Assembly (NCBI GenBank): GCA_013152435.1
Contig: JAADGJ010000120.1
Span: 1-41,424, forward strand
Length of the DNA: 41,424 bases
Reading direction: 5' to 3'
From: Chloroflexota bacterium
GTDB lineage: Bacteria; Chloroflexota; Anaerolineae; DUEN01
The translations under genes and the position numbers were made by a program. Within the stretch, counting starts at the first letter, position 1. Each line of letters opens with the position of its first letter. Of this stretch, positions 8,590-17,136 are shown in pieces. The notes beneath the pieces are model-generated. The model was not told the DNA's origin. It saw only the letters and a program-made list of their open reading frames with translations, and made no database searches.

Positions 8590-9293
8590 CGGAGGCGCGA
8601 CAGGCGATCCTGAACCGGCTGCACCAGGCGCTTCGGACGAGCCCTACCCCTCCCATGCGCCCCCCGCGGCCGAGCCGCTATGAGCCGGTCACGCACCTCA
8701 CCGGCTGCCGCCAGGAGTGGCTGGAGCGATTCGGACAGGAGTTGACCCTGCTGGGGGGTACCTGGGAATACGCGGAGACCATCGCCGCCGCCCGGCTGAA
8801 GCTGCTGGCGAGATTCCAGGAGGAAGGGCTTCGGCGGATTCTGGCCTGGGATCCCCGGCTGTGGCCGCTGCCAGGGCTGTATGAGGCGCTGACCACGGTT
8901 GGGGTGGAGGTCATCGTGCCGGACTTCCGCGCGAACGATCGAGAGGACACGCTCCAGCTGGCCGCCGAAGTGGAGTTGGGCCTGAGCGGCGCGGAGGCAG
9001 CCCTCGCCAGCACGGGCACGCTGATCGTGCGCAGCGGGCCGGGATCCTGTCGGCTGGCCTCCCTGATCACCCCCCGCCACCTGGCCCTGGTGCCCATGTC
9101 CCGCCTCTATCCCAACGCGGAGGCGTGGCTGTCCGACCTGCGGACGACCGGACGGGCGCGCGAGTTCTTCACCGACGCAAGCAACATCGTCCTCATCAGC
9201 GGTCCCAGTCGCACCGCCGATATCGAGATGATTCTGACGCTGGGCGTCCACGGCCCGAGGCGTGTCGACGTCCTCTTCTTCGAGGAGCGATAG
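8586..9293 (+). CDS. lutC: LutC-like LUD domain protein
   Basis: A 235-aa LUD-domain protein starting inside the lutB stop (ATGA). The segments LSGAEAALASTGTLIV (about 135-150), PRHLALVP and SRTADIEMILTLGVHGP are the usual LutC signature. It has no cysteine cluster, as expected for LutC. It is the third subunit of the lactate oxidation complex in known systems. The longer reading frame upstream is an extension over lutB and is not real; the ATG at 8586 is the coupled start. The GH106-like gene starts 6 bp downstream. Confidence 0.92.
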   Translation: MTEARQAILNRLHQALRTSPTPPMRPPRPSRYEPVTHLTGCRQEWLERFGQELTLLGGTWEYAETIAAARLKLLARFQEEGLRRILAWDPRLWPLPGLYEALTTVGVEVIVPDFRANDREDTLQLAAEVELGLSGAEAALASTGTLIVRSGPGSCRLASLITPRHLALVPMSRLYPNAEAWLSDLRTTGRAREFFTDASNIVLISGPSRTADIEMILTLGVHGPRRVDVLFFEER

Positions 9294-9299
9294 GGAACG

Positions 9300-12275
9300 A
9301 TGCTTGACCTCTCGACATTTCAGACCCCGCCGAAGACCTACGGCGCGGCGCCTTTCTGGTCATGGAACGACGATCTGCAGGAGGACGAGCTGGTCCGGCA
9401 GATCGGCGTGATGGACGAAGGCGGTTGGGGAGGGTTCTTCATGCACTCCCGCGTGGGACTGATCACCCCGTATCTGTCCCGCCGCTGGTTCGAGTGCGTC
9501 AAAGCCTGTGTGATGGAGGCGAAGCGACGCGGCATGCACGCCTGGCTGTACGACGAGGACAAATGGCCCAGCGGCTTCGCCGGCGGCATCGTCCCCGCCC
9601 TCTCCCCCGCGTATCGGAGCAAGACACTCTACTGCCTGGTCGACCACAAGCCAACGCATATTCCCGAACGGCTGGGCGCCTGGATCGCCCGCCGTGAGGA
9701 AGGGCAACTGGTTGACTTCCAGCCCGCGCCCGACCCCTCGGCCTTCGATCCGACCACCCACGCCTGGGTGCAGATCTACCCCGTCACCGCCACGCTGACC
9801 GAGCCCTGGTTCAACGGGTACTGCTACTTCGACGCGTTGAACCCGGAGGCGGTACGCGCCTTCATCGAAAGCACCTATGAGGCATATGCCCGTGAGGTAG
9901 GCGACGCCTTTGGGACGACGATCCCGGGCATCTTCACGGATGAGCCGCAATACATTCGCTGGAGGGGATACCACCGCGCGATCCCCTGGACCGACGATCT
10001 CCCCGAGGAGTTCCGAGAGCGCAACGGCTACGACCTGATCCCGGAGCTGCCCAGCCTGTTCTTCGACACGGGCGATTACATGCGGGTGCGTTACGACTTC
10101 TGGCGCACCGTCACGCTGCGATTCGTGGACAGCTTCACCCGCCAGGTGGGCGAGTGGTGCGCCGAGCACAACCTGATGCTCACCGGCCACATGATGGCGG
10201 AGGACACGCTGGAGAGCCAGATCCGCTGGATCGGCGCCGCCATGCCGCACTACGAGTACATGCAGCTCCCCGGCATCGACAAGCTCTGCCGGGATATCGA
10301 CCAGCCGGTGACGGCCAAGCAGCTCGACAGCGTCGTGTGCCAGCTGGGGAAACCCCTGGCCCTGTGCGAGGCATACGGCTGCTCAGGACAGGACTTCAGC
10401 TTCGCAGGCCGCAAGTGGATCGGCGACCACCTGTACGCGCTGGGCATCAGCGTGTTGAACCCGCACCTCTCGCTCTACGCCATGCGGGGCGCCCGCAAGC
10501 GGGACTACCCGCCGAACATCTACTACCAGCAGCCGTGGTGGCCGTACAACAGCGCCTTCGACACGTACTACACGCGCCTGAGCTACGTGCTCACGCAAGG
10601 TCAGCGCGTGGTCGACGTGCTGGTCATCCACCCCATCGCCAGCGCATGGACGGTCTACAGGCCCATGGGAACGCTCCGGGCCGAACGTCTGAGCCGGGAG
10701 CTGCAAGCCCTGAACGACAGCCTGCTGGCGCTGCATCGCGATTATCACTTCGCCGATGAGATCCTCCTCGCCCGATATGGCAAAGTGGCGGACGGACGTA
10801 TTCGGGTCGGGGAAATGGCGTACCGGGTGGTGATCGTGCCTCCGGGCACCACGCTGGCCCAATCCACGGTAGACCTGCTCCACGACTTCGCCGAGGCTGG
10901 CGGCCTCGTCCTGGCCGTGGGGGAGGCGCCCACGCGAGTGGATGGCCGCCCGGCCCAACGCGTGCTCCCGCCGGAGACGGTGCGCATCCCCAACGAGCGA
11001 GCGGCCATCGCCCAGGCCCTGGACGCCCGCTTGCCCGCTGATATCCTGATCGAGGGCGAAGGGGCAGAGGAGATCATCTACCACCACCGGCGCGATGGGA
11101 CCACCGAGATCTTCTTCCTCGCCAACCAGGATCTGTACGAGGGACGGGAGGTCCGGGTTGTGCTGCCGGGAGAGGGACGCCTGGAGCGATGGGATCCCTT
11201 CACCGGGCAGACGGAACCCCTTGCCGGGCACGTCTCCGGCGGCCGTACCGAGGTAACCCTCTCGTTCCCGCCGGTGGGATCGCATCTGCTGGTCATGCAC
11301 ACGGATCAACCGCCGGTGGCCCTATCCTCCGAACAACGCCCCTCCACCGAGGAGTCGATCGCGCTCCCCGACCGCTGGACCTTCCGACGCCTGGATCCCA
11401 ACGCAATCACCCTGGACTATTGCTCCATCCGCCTGGACGACGGGCCATGGAGCGAGCGCAAGCCGATCTGGCAGGCCCATCGCGACGCCATGATGGCTGG
11501 CACGGGAACGCCATTCGCGCTGCGGTTCCGCTTCCAGGTCGAGGCCCTACCCTCCGCTATCGAACTAGTCCTGGAATGTCCCGAGCGGTTCCAAATCGCC
11601 GTGAACGGACGTAACGTGCCGTACCAGGACACAGGATACTGGCGGGACATCAGCTTCAAGCGGGTGGATATCCGTTCTTACGTGCAAGAGGGGGAGAACA
11701 CGATCGAGCTGACGGGCGTGGTGGCGGAGGACACGGAACTGGAGGACATCTACCTGATCGGGGATTTCGGCGTGAGCGCCCGCCGCATCGGCCCGGAGCG
11801 GCACGGCGCGGAGGGGATGGACTTCGACCGCTATGCCCCGGAGTTCGCGCTGACCCAGGAGGCGGCGGGCGGGACCAGCCGGGATCTGAACACCCAGGGC
11901 TACCCCTTCTTCGCCGGCATCCTCAGCCTGAGCCAGACGGTGGAGGTCGCCGATCCGGGGGAGCAAGCCATCCTGGCCCTGGACGGGCTACACGCCATCG
12001 TCGCCGAGGTATGGGTCAACGGCCAGCAGGCGGGGATCACCCTCCTGCCGCCCCATGAGGTGGACGTGACCGAGCACCTGAAGCCAGGCGCCAACGAGAT
12101 CGAGGTGCGCCTGGTCACCAGCCTGCGCAACCTGTTGGGGCCGCTCCACCGGGCGGGTGGCGATCAAAGATGGACCGGGCCCAACGACTTTGTGGACATG
12201 AGCCGATGGACGGACGACTACATCTTCGTGCCCTTCGGGTTTGAGGCCGCCCATCTGCGGATCCGGCGAGCATGA
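9300..12275 (+). CDS. large GH106-like glycoside hydrolase (alpha-L-rhamnosidase-related)
   Basis: A 991-aa protein. The N-terminal TIM barrel begins with FWSWNDDL and GGWGGFFMHSR, then YDEDKWPSGFAGG and GIFTDEPQ (about residue 220), typical of the GH106-related family of putative alpha-L-rhamnosidases. A Rossmann-like middle domain (about 430-580) and C-terminal beta-sandwich carbohydrate-binding domains (about 700-850 and 880-990) follow. No signal peptide is visible, so it probably acts in the cytoplasm on imported oligosaccharides. AGGGAAC precedes the ATG, and the gene follows lutC by 6 bp. Rhamnose breakdown can give lactate, a possible link to lutBC, but no rhamnose isomerase, kinase or aldolase is present. 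Exact specificity unknown. Confidence 0.75.
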   Translation: MLDLSTFQTPPKTYGAAPFWSWNDDLQEDELVRQIGVMDEGGWGGFFMHSRVGLITPYLSRRWFECVKACVMEAKRRGMHAWLYDEDKWPSGFAGGIVPALSPAYRSKTLYCLVDHKPTHIPERLGAWIARREEGQLVDFQPAPDPSAFDPTTHAWVQIYPVTATLTEPWFNGYCYFDALNPEAVRAFIESTYEAYAREVGDAFGTTIPGIFTDEPQYIRWRGYHRAIPWTDDLPEEFRERNGYDLIPELPSLFFDTGDYMRVRYDFWRTVTLRFVDSFTRQVGEWCAEHNLMLTGHMMAEDTLESQIRWIGAAMPHYEYMQLPGIDKLCRDIDQPVTAKQLDSVVCQLGKPLALCEAYGCSGQDFSFAGRKWIGDHLYALGISVLNPHLSLYAMRGARKRDYPPNIYYQQPWWPYNSAFDTYYTRLSYVLTQGQRVVDVLVIHPIASAWTVYRPMGTLRAERLSRELQALNDSLLALHRDYHFADEILLARYGKVADGRIRVGEMAYRVVIVPPGTTLAQSTVDLLHDFAEAGGLVLAVGEAPTRVDGRPAQRVLPPETVRIPNERAAIAQALDARLPADILIEGEGAEEIIYHHRRDGTTEIFFLANQDLYEGREVRVVLPGEGRLERWDPFTGQTEPLAGHVSGGRTEVTLSFPPVGSHLLVMHTDQPPVALSSEQRPSTEESIALPDRWTFRRLDPNAITLDYCSIRLDDGPWSERKPIWQAHRDAMMAGTGTPFALRFRFQVEALPSAIELVLECPERFQIAVNGRNVPYQDTGYWRDISFKRVDIRSYVQEGENTIELTGVVAEDTELEDIYLIGDFGVSARRIGPERHGAEGMDFDRYAPEFALTQEAAGGTSRDLNTQGYPFFAGILSLSQTVEVADPGEQAILALDGLHAIVAEVWVNGQQAGITLLPPHEVDVTEHLKPGANEIEVRLVTSLRNLLGPLHRAGGDQRWTGPNDFVDMSRWTDDYIFVPFGFEAAHLRIRRA

Positions 12276-12278
12276 CCT

Positions 12279-12383
12279 GTATCCTGCATCTTGTATCCTG
12301 GATCCTGGATCTTGTATCCTGCATCTTGCATCCTGGATCTTGCATCCTGCACCCTGCATCCGGTATCCTGCATCCTGCACCCT
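12279..12383. repeat. 15-unit heptanucleotide tandem repeat, consensus GYATCYT
   Basis: Fifteen consecutive 7-bp units, with unit variants such as GTATCCT, GCATCTT, GGATCCT and GCACCCT, fill the gap between the stop of the GH106-like gene and the next Gfo/Idh/MocA gene. The array starts 4 bp after the stop codon and ends 8 bp before the AGGAGG ribosome site at about 12391. The 7-bp phase is unbroken although the units vary. Confidence 0.92.
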
Positions 12384-12400
12384 GATATCAGGAGGTAACC

Positions 12401-13570
12401 ATGGCGAAAACGGTCAATGTAGCACTCATCGGTTACAAGTTCATGGGACGAGCACACTCCAACGCCCTCCGTCAGGCGCCGATCTTCTTCCCCGAGCTAC
12501 CGATCAAGCCCGTGATGAAGGTCCTGGTGGGGCGCAATCGCGAGGCGGCGCAGGCCGTGGCGGATCAATTCGGGTGGGAGGAGGTCGCCACCGACTGGCG
12601 CGAGGTGGTCGAGCGGGACGACATCCACGTGATCGACATCGCCTCCCCCGGCAACACCCACGCCGAGATCGCCATCGCCGCGGCCAAGGCGGGGAAGCAC
12701 ATCATCTGTGAGAAGCCGCTGGCCAACACGCTGGAAGAGGCCAAAGCGATGGTGCAGGCCGCCCAGGAGGCCGGGGTGACCACCCTGTGCAACTACAACT
12801 ATCGCCGGGTGCCCGCCATCCGCCTGGCCAAGAAGCTGATCGAGTCCGGCGCGCTGGGCGAGATCCGCCACTTCCGGGGCGCCTACCTGCAGGACTGGAT
12901 CGTCGATCCCGAGTTCCCGCTGGTCTGGCGGCTGCGCAAGGAGGTCGCCGGGGCGGGCGCGCTGGGCGACATCGGCTCCCACAACATCGACCTGTGTCGT
13001 TACCTGGTGGGCGAGCCCACCCGCGTCACCGCGCTGACCCGGACCTTCATCAAGCAGCGCCCCCTGCCATCCGAGGACATGGGCGCGTGGGGCTCGTCGG
13101 CGGGGGGCGGCATGGGCGAGGTGACGGTGGACGACGCGGCGGCCATCATCGCCGAGCTGGACAACGGCCCCGTCGCCACCTTCGAGGCCACCCGCTTCGC
13201 CCTGGGCCGCAAGAACTACAATTCGTTCGAGATCTACGGCTCCAAGGGATCCGTCGCCTTCAACTTCGAGCGGATGAACGAGCTGGAGTACTACGACGGC
13301 ACCCTACCCACCGACCGCCAGGGATGGTCCGTCATCCAGTGCACCAACGCCGGGGACCATGACTTCATCGATCACTGGTGGCCGCCCGGCCATCCCATCG
13401 GCTATGAGCACACCTTCACCCATGCCATCGTGGACTTCCTCAACGCGCTGGACAAGGGCGAGCAGCCCGACTCCGACTTCGCGAGCGGGGCTCAGACGGA
13501 TGCGGTGGTTGATGCCGTGCTGAAGTCGGCCGAGACCGGGCAATGGGTGACGGTGGAGAAGATCGCCTGA
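12401..13570 (+). CDS. Gfo/Idh/MocA family oxidoreductase (1 of 6)
   Basis: A 389-aa NAD(P)-dependent dehydrogenase of the Gfo/Idh/MocA family. The N-terminal Rossmann domain (about 5-130) has a slightly degenerate dinucleotide loop (GYKFMG) and the conserved EKP with the family lysine near residue 106. The C-terminal alpha/beta domain carries the DIGSHNIDL helix (about 190), where Asp and His normally act in catalysis. A long insertion follows near 220-235 (GSSAGGGMGE). The substrate is probably a sugar, polyol or glycoside. It is preceded by AGGAGGTAACC and followed by a strong hairpin at 13609, so this transcription unit seems to end here. Confidence 0.9.
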   Translation: MAKTVNVALIGYKFMGRAHSNALRQAPIFFPELPIKPVMKVLVGRNREAAQAVADQFGWEEVATDWREVVERDDIHVIDIASPGNTHAEIAIAAAKAGKHIICEKPLANTLEEAKAMVQAAQEAGVTTLCNYNYRRVPAIRLAKKLIESGALGEIRHFRGAYLQDWIVDPEFPLVWRLRKEVAGAGALGDIGSHNIDLCRYLVGEPTRVTALTRTFIKQRPLPSEDMGAWGSSAGGGMGEVTVDDAAAIIAELDNGPVATFEATRFALGRKNYNSFEIYGSKGSVAFNFERMNELEYYDGTLPTDRQGWSVIQCTNAGDHDFIDHWWPPGHPIGYEHTFTHAIVDFLNALDKGEQPDSDFASGAQTDAVVDAVLKSAETGQWVTVEKIA

Positions 13571-13608
13571 AAGGAGCGGGGGCGTTCAACCGTTGGCGAA
13601 ACGCATAG

Positions 13609-13630
13609 GGGGCCGGGGGTGCCCGGCCCC
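13609..13630 (+). terminator. GC-rich hairpin, likely terminator
   Basis: A perfect 9-bp stem (GGGGCCGGG / CCCGGCCCC) with a 4-nt loop lies 39 bp after the Gfo/Idh/MocA stop and is followed by TCTCTT. The T tract is weak, so efficiency is uncertain. Confidence 0.55.
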
Positions 13631-13740
13631 TCTCTTGTGGAGTTGAATCGCGGGCCTGAAACGGGGGGCCGCGATCCCGGGCGCCTATCCGATCACACCT
13701 CGCAGCCCACAAGGATAGCGCCCGGCCGACCGCCGGGCTC

Positions 13741-14002
13741 TTAGAGTATGTCTGAAAAACGCCGTTGCTTCTGCTGTGGGGAGGCCTGGAGGGGCTCCGT
13801 CCCTCCGGAAAAGCCCTTCTCCCACCTTCGACCTGCCTGGCCTCGGCCTGGGTCCTTCGGGAAGGGCCGAGAAAGGCAGGTGCAGGCCGGAAAAGTGGGG
13901 TTTTCCGTGGAGGGGAGGACCCCTCCACACCTCCCCATGTGGAGCTGGTCGTTGAGGGAGACCCTCAGACATCTCGCCGGTAAATTTTCAGACATGCTCT
14001 TA
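13741..14002 (+). repeat. MITE-like dispersed repeat, copy B (complete, 262 bp)
   Basis: This is the only complete copy in the window. The ends form terminal inverted repeats: TTAGAGTATGTCTGAAAA at 13741-13758 and, read from the other strand, TAAGAGCATGTCTGAAAA at 13985-14002, with two mismatches in 18 bp. There is an internal dyad around GGAGGGGAGG/CCTCCCC, and no transposase. The structure fits a non-autonomous element mobilised in trans, or a large REP-type repeat. Reading frames across it look non-coding. It fills most of the 13571-14034 gap. Confidence 0.8.
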
Positions 14003-14034
14003 CACATCTCACCAAAATGAGGACGGGATCCACC

Positions 14035-15060
14035 ATGCTCACAGCGGCGATCATCGGCTGTGGCCGTATCGTTGCGGAAGGACACCTGCATGCCTTCCAG
14101 ACGTTGAAAGACCGGGTTCGCGTCATCGCGCTGGCCGATCCGGCACCCGAGCGACGGGCGCTGGTCGGCGACGCGCTGGACGTGCCGGAATCGGCACGCT
14201 ATGCGGACTATCGAGACCTGCTTCATCGTGAGACGCCGGATTTCGTCGATCTGGCGCTGCCCCATTTCCTGCATGAGGAGGTCACCATCGCCTGCGCGCA
14301 GGCCGGACGGCACATCCTGACGGAGAAGCCTCTGACCACCTCGCTGGAGTCGGCCGACCGCATCCTGGAAGCGGTGGAGCGCGCCGGCGTGCGCCTGGGC
14401 ATCATCCACAACTACCGCTACCTCCCCCACAACGTCCACGCCCTGCGCCTGATCGAGGCGGGGAAGATCGGAGAGCCGTTCTTCATCCGCAACGAGGGGC
14501 TGGGGGGCGGCCACTACCGGGGGGCGCCCGGATACGACCCGGACTGGCGAGCGAAGGGGGAGCGGGCGGGCGGGGGTGCGCTGCTGGATAATGGCTACCA
14601 CAACATGTACGTGGCCGAGGCCCTAATGCAATCGCCCGTGAAGGCCGTGTTCGCGCACGTGGGCACCTACGTTCAACGCCAGGACGTAGACGACCTGGCC
14701 GTCGTGCTGCTGGAACACGAGAACGGCGGCGTATCGTCCGTGCAGGTAAGCTGGGCGATCCACGGCGGCGGCCAATGGGTCTCAGAGGTACATGGCACCG
14801 GGGGGAGCCTGCGCTTCGTCAACGGGCGGCTCGAACTGTTCGAAAACGACCAGGGGCAATGGGTGTCGCAGGACGTGGGGGAGCGCAATCACGGCCGGTC
14901 GTTCGTCGGGCTGTTCTCCGACTTCATCACCGCGCTGGAGCAGGGACGGCCGCCGGAGCTGGACGGGCGCGCCGCCCGACACAACCTGGCCATCGTCATG
15001 GCCGCCTACGAGTCCAGCCGACGAAAGCGCCCTGTGGCGCTCAGCGAGCTGGGCGAATAA
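14035..15060 (+). CDS. Gfo/Idh/MocA family oxidoreductase (2 of 6)
   Basis: A 341-aa family member. The Rossmann loop GCGRIV is near residue 8, the EKP motif near 96 and the C-terminal helix DNGYHNMYV near 185, where Asp and His are retained. I place the start at ATG 14035, directly before the first beta strand, with AGGA 11 nt upstream; an ATG at 14017 would add six residues and lies only 14 bp from the end of the MITE. Dehydrogenase on a sugar or polyol is the family expectation. The TIM-barrel isomerase gene follows after 90 bp. Confidence 0.88.
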   Translation: MLTAAIIGCGRIVAEGHLHAFQTLKDRVRVIALADPAPERRALVGDALDVPESARYADYRDLLHRETPDFVDLALPHFLHEEVTIACAQAGRHILTEKPLTTSLESADRILEAVERAGVRLGIIHNYRYLPHNVHALRLIEAGKIGEPFFIRNEGLGGGHYRGAPGYDPDWRAKGERAGGGALLDNGYHNMYVAEALMQSPVKAVFAHVGTYVQRQDVDDLAVVLLEHENGGVSSVQVSWAIHGGGQWVSEVHGTGGSLRFVNGRLELFENDQGQWVSQDVGERNHGRSFVGLFSDFITALEQGRPPELDGRAARHNLAIVMAAYESSRRKRPVALSELGE

Positions 15061-15150
15061 GCGAGCACCTTCCCAAGCGCGCGAACGGGAATGGAATGCA
15101 CACTTTCATCAGACTCCGGCCCAGAAGCCCGTAGAAGGAGATAGCGAACG

Positions 15151-15957
15151 GTGAGGTTAGCGATCCAACATACGATGGTACGTGGTCAAACGCTGGCGGA
15201 ACGGTTTCAGCGCGCGGCGGAATACGGCTTCGCCGGGGTTGAGCTGACCACCGGGGGATTCTCGGGGCCGATCTTCGAGCATGTGGAGGAGATCCAGGCA
15301 GCCATGAGCGCCAGCGGGCTCCCGGTGAGCAGCATCTGCACCTCACGGGCGGAGGACCTCATCACGCCGGACCCGGAGGAGCGAGCTGCCCGCGCCCAAA
15401 ACCTGATCCGGCTGCTGCAACTGGCCGAGCAGCTGGGCGCGTCCGGCGTCGTCTGCGTGCCCATCCGTCCCCCCACACGCCTGCCCGACCTATCACCCGT
15501 GGGGACGGAGAACGAGCTTATCGAGCGGCTGCTCGTGGTCACGCTGCAGGATGTGATCGCCGAGACCGCCGATCTGGACGCGGCCATCTTCCTGGAGCCG
15601 CTGAATCGCTACGAGGCTCGCTTCCTGCGCACGCTGGCCCACGCGATGCGGATCGGGCAGGCGGTCGGCCATCGGCGCATCCAGGTACTGGCCGACTTCT
15701 TCCACATGAACATCGAGGAGGCGGATATCCCGGGCTCCATCCGGGCCGTCAGCTCCCGTCTCGGGCATGTGCACCTGGCCGACTCCAATCGTCTGCTCCC
15801 CGGGCATGGGCACATCGACTTCGCCGCGAGTCTGAAGGCGCTGCGTCGCGCCGGATTCAGCGGCTGGATGGTGCTCGAATGCAGCATCCCGGACGATCCG
15901 AACAAGACGCTGCCGGCCTGCGTCTCCTACCTGCGGGAACGCTGGCAGCAAGGCTGA
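15151..15957 (+). CDS. sugar phosphate isomerase/epimerase-like TIM barrel protein
   Basis: A 268-aa xylose-isomerase-like TIM barrel protein. Likely divalent metal ligands are visible: Glu in FLEPLNRYE (about 150), Asp and His in ADFFHMNIEE (about 186), His in GHVHLADSNR (about 208) and the C-terminal Glu in VLEC. The family includes epimerases and isomerases of free sugars, hydroxypyruvate isomerase, and the catalytic subunits of C-glycoside lyases. The GTG start has AAGGAG 11 nt upstream. Sandwiched between Gfo/Idh/MocA genes, it probably works on the keto-sugar or isomer that they make or use. Confidence 0.87.
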   Translation: MRLAIQHTMVRGQTLAERFQRAAEYGFAGVELTTGGFSGPIFEHVEEIQAAMSASGLPVSSICTSRAEDLITPDPEERAARAQNLIRLLQLAEQLGASGVVCVPIRPPTRLPDLSPVGTENELIERLLVVTLQDVIAETADLDAAIFLEPLNRYEARFLRTLAHAMRIGQAVGHRRIQVLADFFHMNIEEADIPGSIRAVSSRLGHVHLADSNRLLPGHGHIDFAASLKALRRAGFSGWMVLECSIPDDPNKTLPACVSYLRERWQQG

Positions 15958-16128
15958 CCGCGGCACCCGGCGCGCTCCTGGCTGCGAGGGAGCTCGCCAC
16001 GTTCCCGGCGCATCCTGTAAGCGAGCGCCCTGCGGTGGCGGCATATCGCTGTCGACCGAGGGGGCTCGGAAGATGAGCCACAACTTCATTACGGTAGCCT
16101 ACCCTTTCATGAGAATCAGGAGGGTTCT

Positions 16129-17136
16129 ATGCTGAACGTCGGTGTATTGGGTGCGGGGACGATGGGAACGCTTCACGCCCATCACCTGTGCCAGATCCCC
16201 AACGTACGGTTGGTGGGCGTGACCGCCCTTCCAGCCAACGAGGCGGACGCGCTGGCCAGCAGTCTGGGTATCCAGCGCTACGACTCGTCAGAGGCGCTGC
16301 TGGCCGACCCGGCCATCGACGCGGTGGTCATCGCCACGCCAACGCCCACCCACGCCGAGCTGATCATGGCGGCGGCGCGGGCGGGCAAACACATCTTCTG
16401 CGAGAAGCCGCTGGCCCGTCACCTGGAGGATGGCCAACGGGCGATCGAGGCATGCCGCGAGGCGGGCGTATCCCTGATGATCGGCCACGTGGTGCGATTC
16501 TTCCCGGAATACGAGCGCATCAAAGAGCTGATCGACCAGGGAGCGATCGGCAAGCCCGCGATGCTGCGCTTCAGCCGGGTGGCTCCCTTCCCCCGGGCCG
16601 GGCAGGAGAACTGGTACGCCAATACGGCGGCCAGCGGCGGCGTGATCCTGGATCTGATGCTGCACGACATCGACACGCTACGCTGGTACTGCGGGGACAT
16701 CCTGCGCGTCTATGCCCACAGCCTGACGGGGCGCACGGACGTGGAGCGGGACTACGCGCTGGTCACCATGCGCATGGCCTCTGGGGCGATCGCCCACCTG
16801 GAGGGGTCATGGGCCCATCCCGGCGGCTTCCGGACGCGCGTGGAGATCGCCGGCGACGGCGGGCTGCTCTCGGTGGACAGCCGGGAGAGCGCCCCCATTC
16901 AGATCGAGCGGTGGATGACGGAGGGGCGTGGGGGCGGCGTGGCCCTGCCCGAAAGCCCGCTGGCGGAGAGCCCCTATCTGGTGGAACTGCGCCACTGGGT
17001 GGACCACGTCGTCAACGGGACACCGCTGCGGGTGACGCCGGAAGACGCGCTGAAGGCGCTCGAGGCCGGGCTGGCCGCCATGGAGTCGGCCGACACAGGC
17101 CAGGTGATCTCACTGGTCCGGGGAGGTGTGTCATGA
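16129..17136 (+). CDS. Gfo/Idh/MocA family oxidoreductase (3 of 6), inositol-dehydrogenase-like
   Basis: A 335-aa protein with a clean dinucleotide loop GAGTMG (about 8-13), EKP near 93 and a C-terminal catalytic helix reading DLMLHDIDTLRW near 184 (Asp and His as in myo-inositol dehydrogenases). The ribosome site AGGAGGG lies 6 nt before the ATG. Its TGA overlaps the ATG of the next Gfo/Idh/MocA gene (ATGA), so the two are translationally coupled and may work as successive or paired dehydrogenases. Substrate not determined. Confidence 0.92.
   Translation: MLNVGVLGAGTMGTLHAHHLCQIPNVRLVGVTALPANEADALASSLGIQRYDSSEALLADPAIDAVVIATPTPTHAELIMAAARAGKHIFCEKPLARHLEDGQRAIEACREAGVSLMIGHVVRFFPEYERIKELIDQGAIGKPAMLRFSRVAPFPRAGQENWYANTAASGGVILDLMLHDIDTLRWYCGDILRVYAHSLTGRTDVERDYALVTMRMASGAIAHLEGSWAHPGGFRTRVEIAGDGGLLSVDSRESAPIQIERWMTEGRGGGVALPESPLAESPYLVELRHWVDHVVNGTPLRVTPEDALKALEAGLAAMESADTGQVISLVRGGVS

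Noticed and set aside
13741-14002. Short proteins apparently encoded by the MITE-like repeat
   Set aside because: Frames recur only because the DNA repeats; they are interrupted or shifted between copies and have no ribosome sites.
16188-17132. Upstream extension of the fourth Gfo/Idh/MocA gene
   Set aside because: It runs over the third Gfo/Idh/MocA gene in another frame; the ATGA overlap and GGGAGG at 17133 mark the real start.
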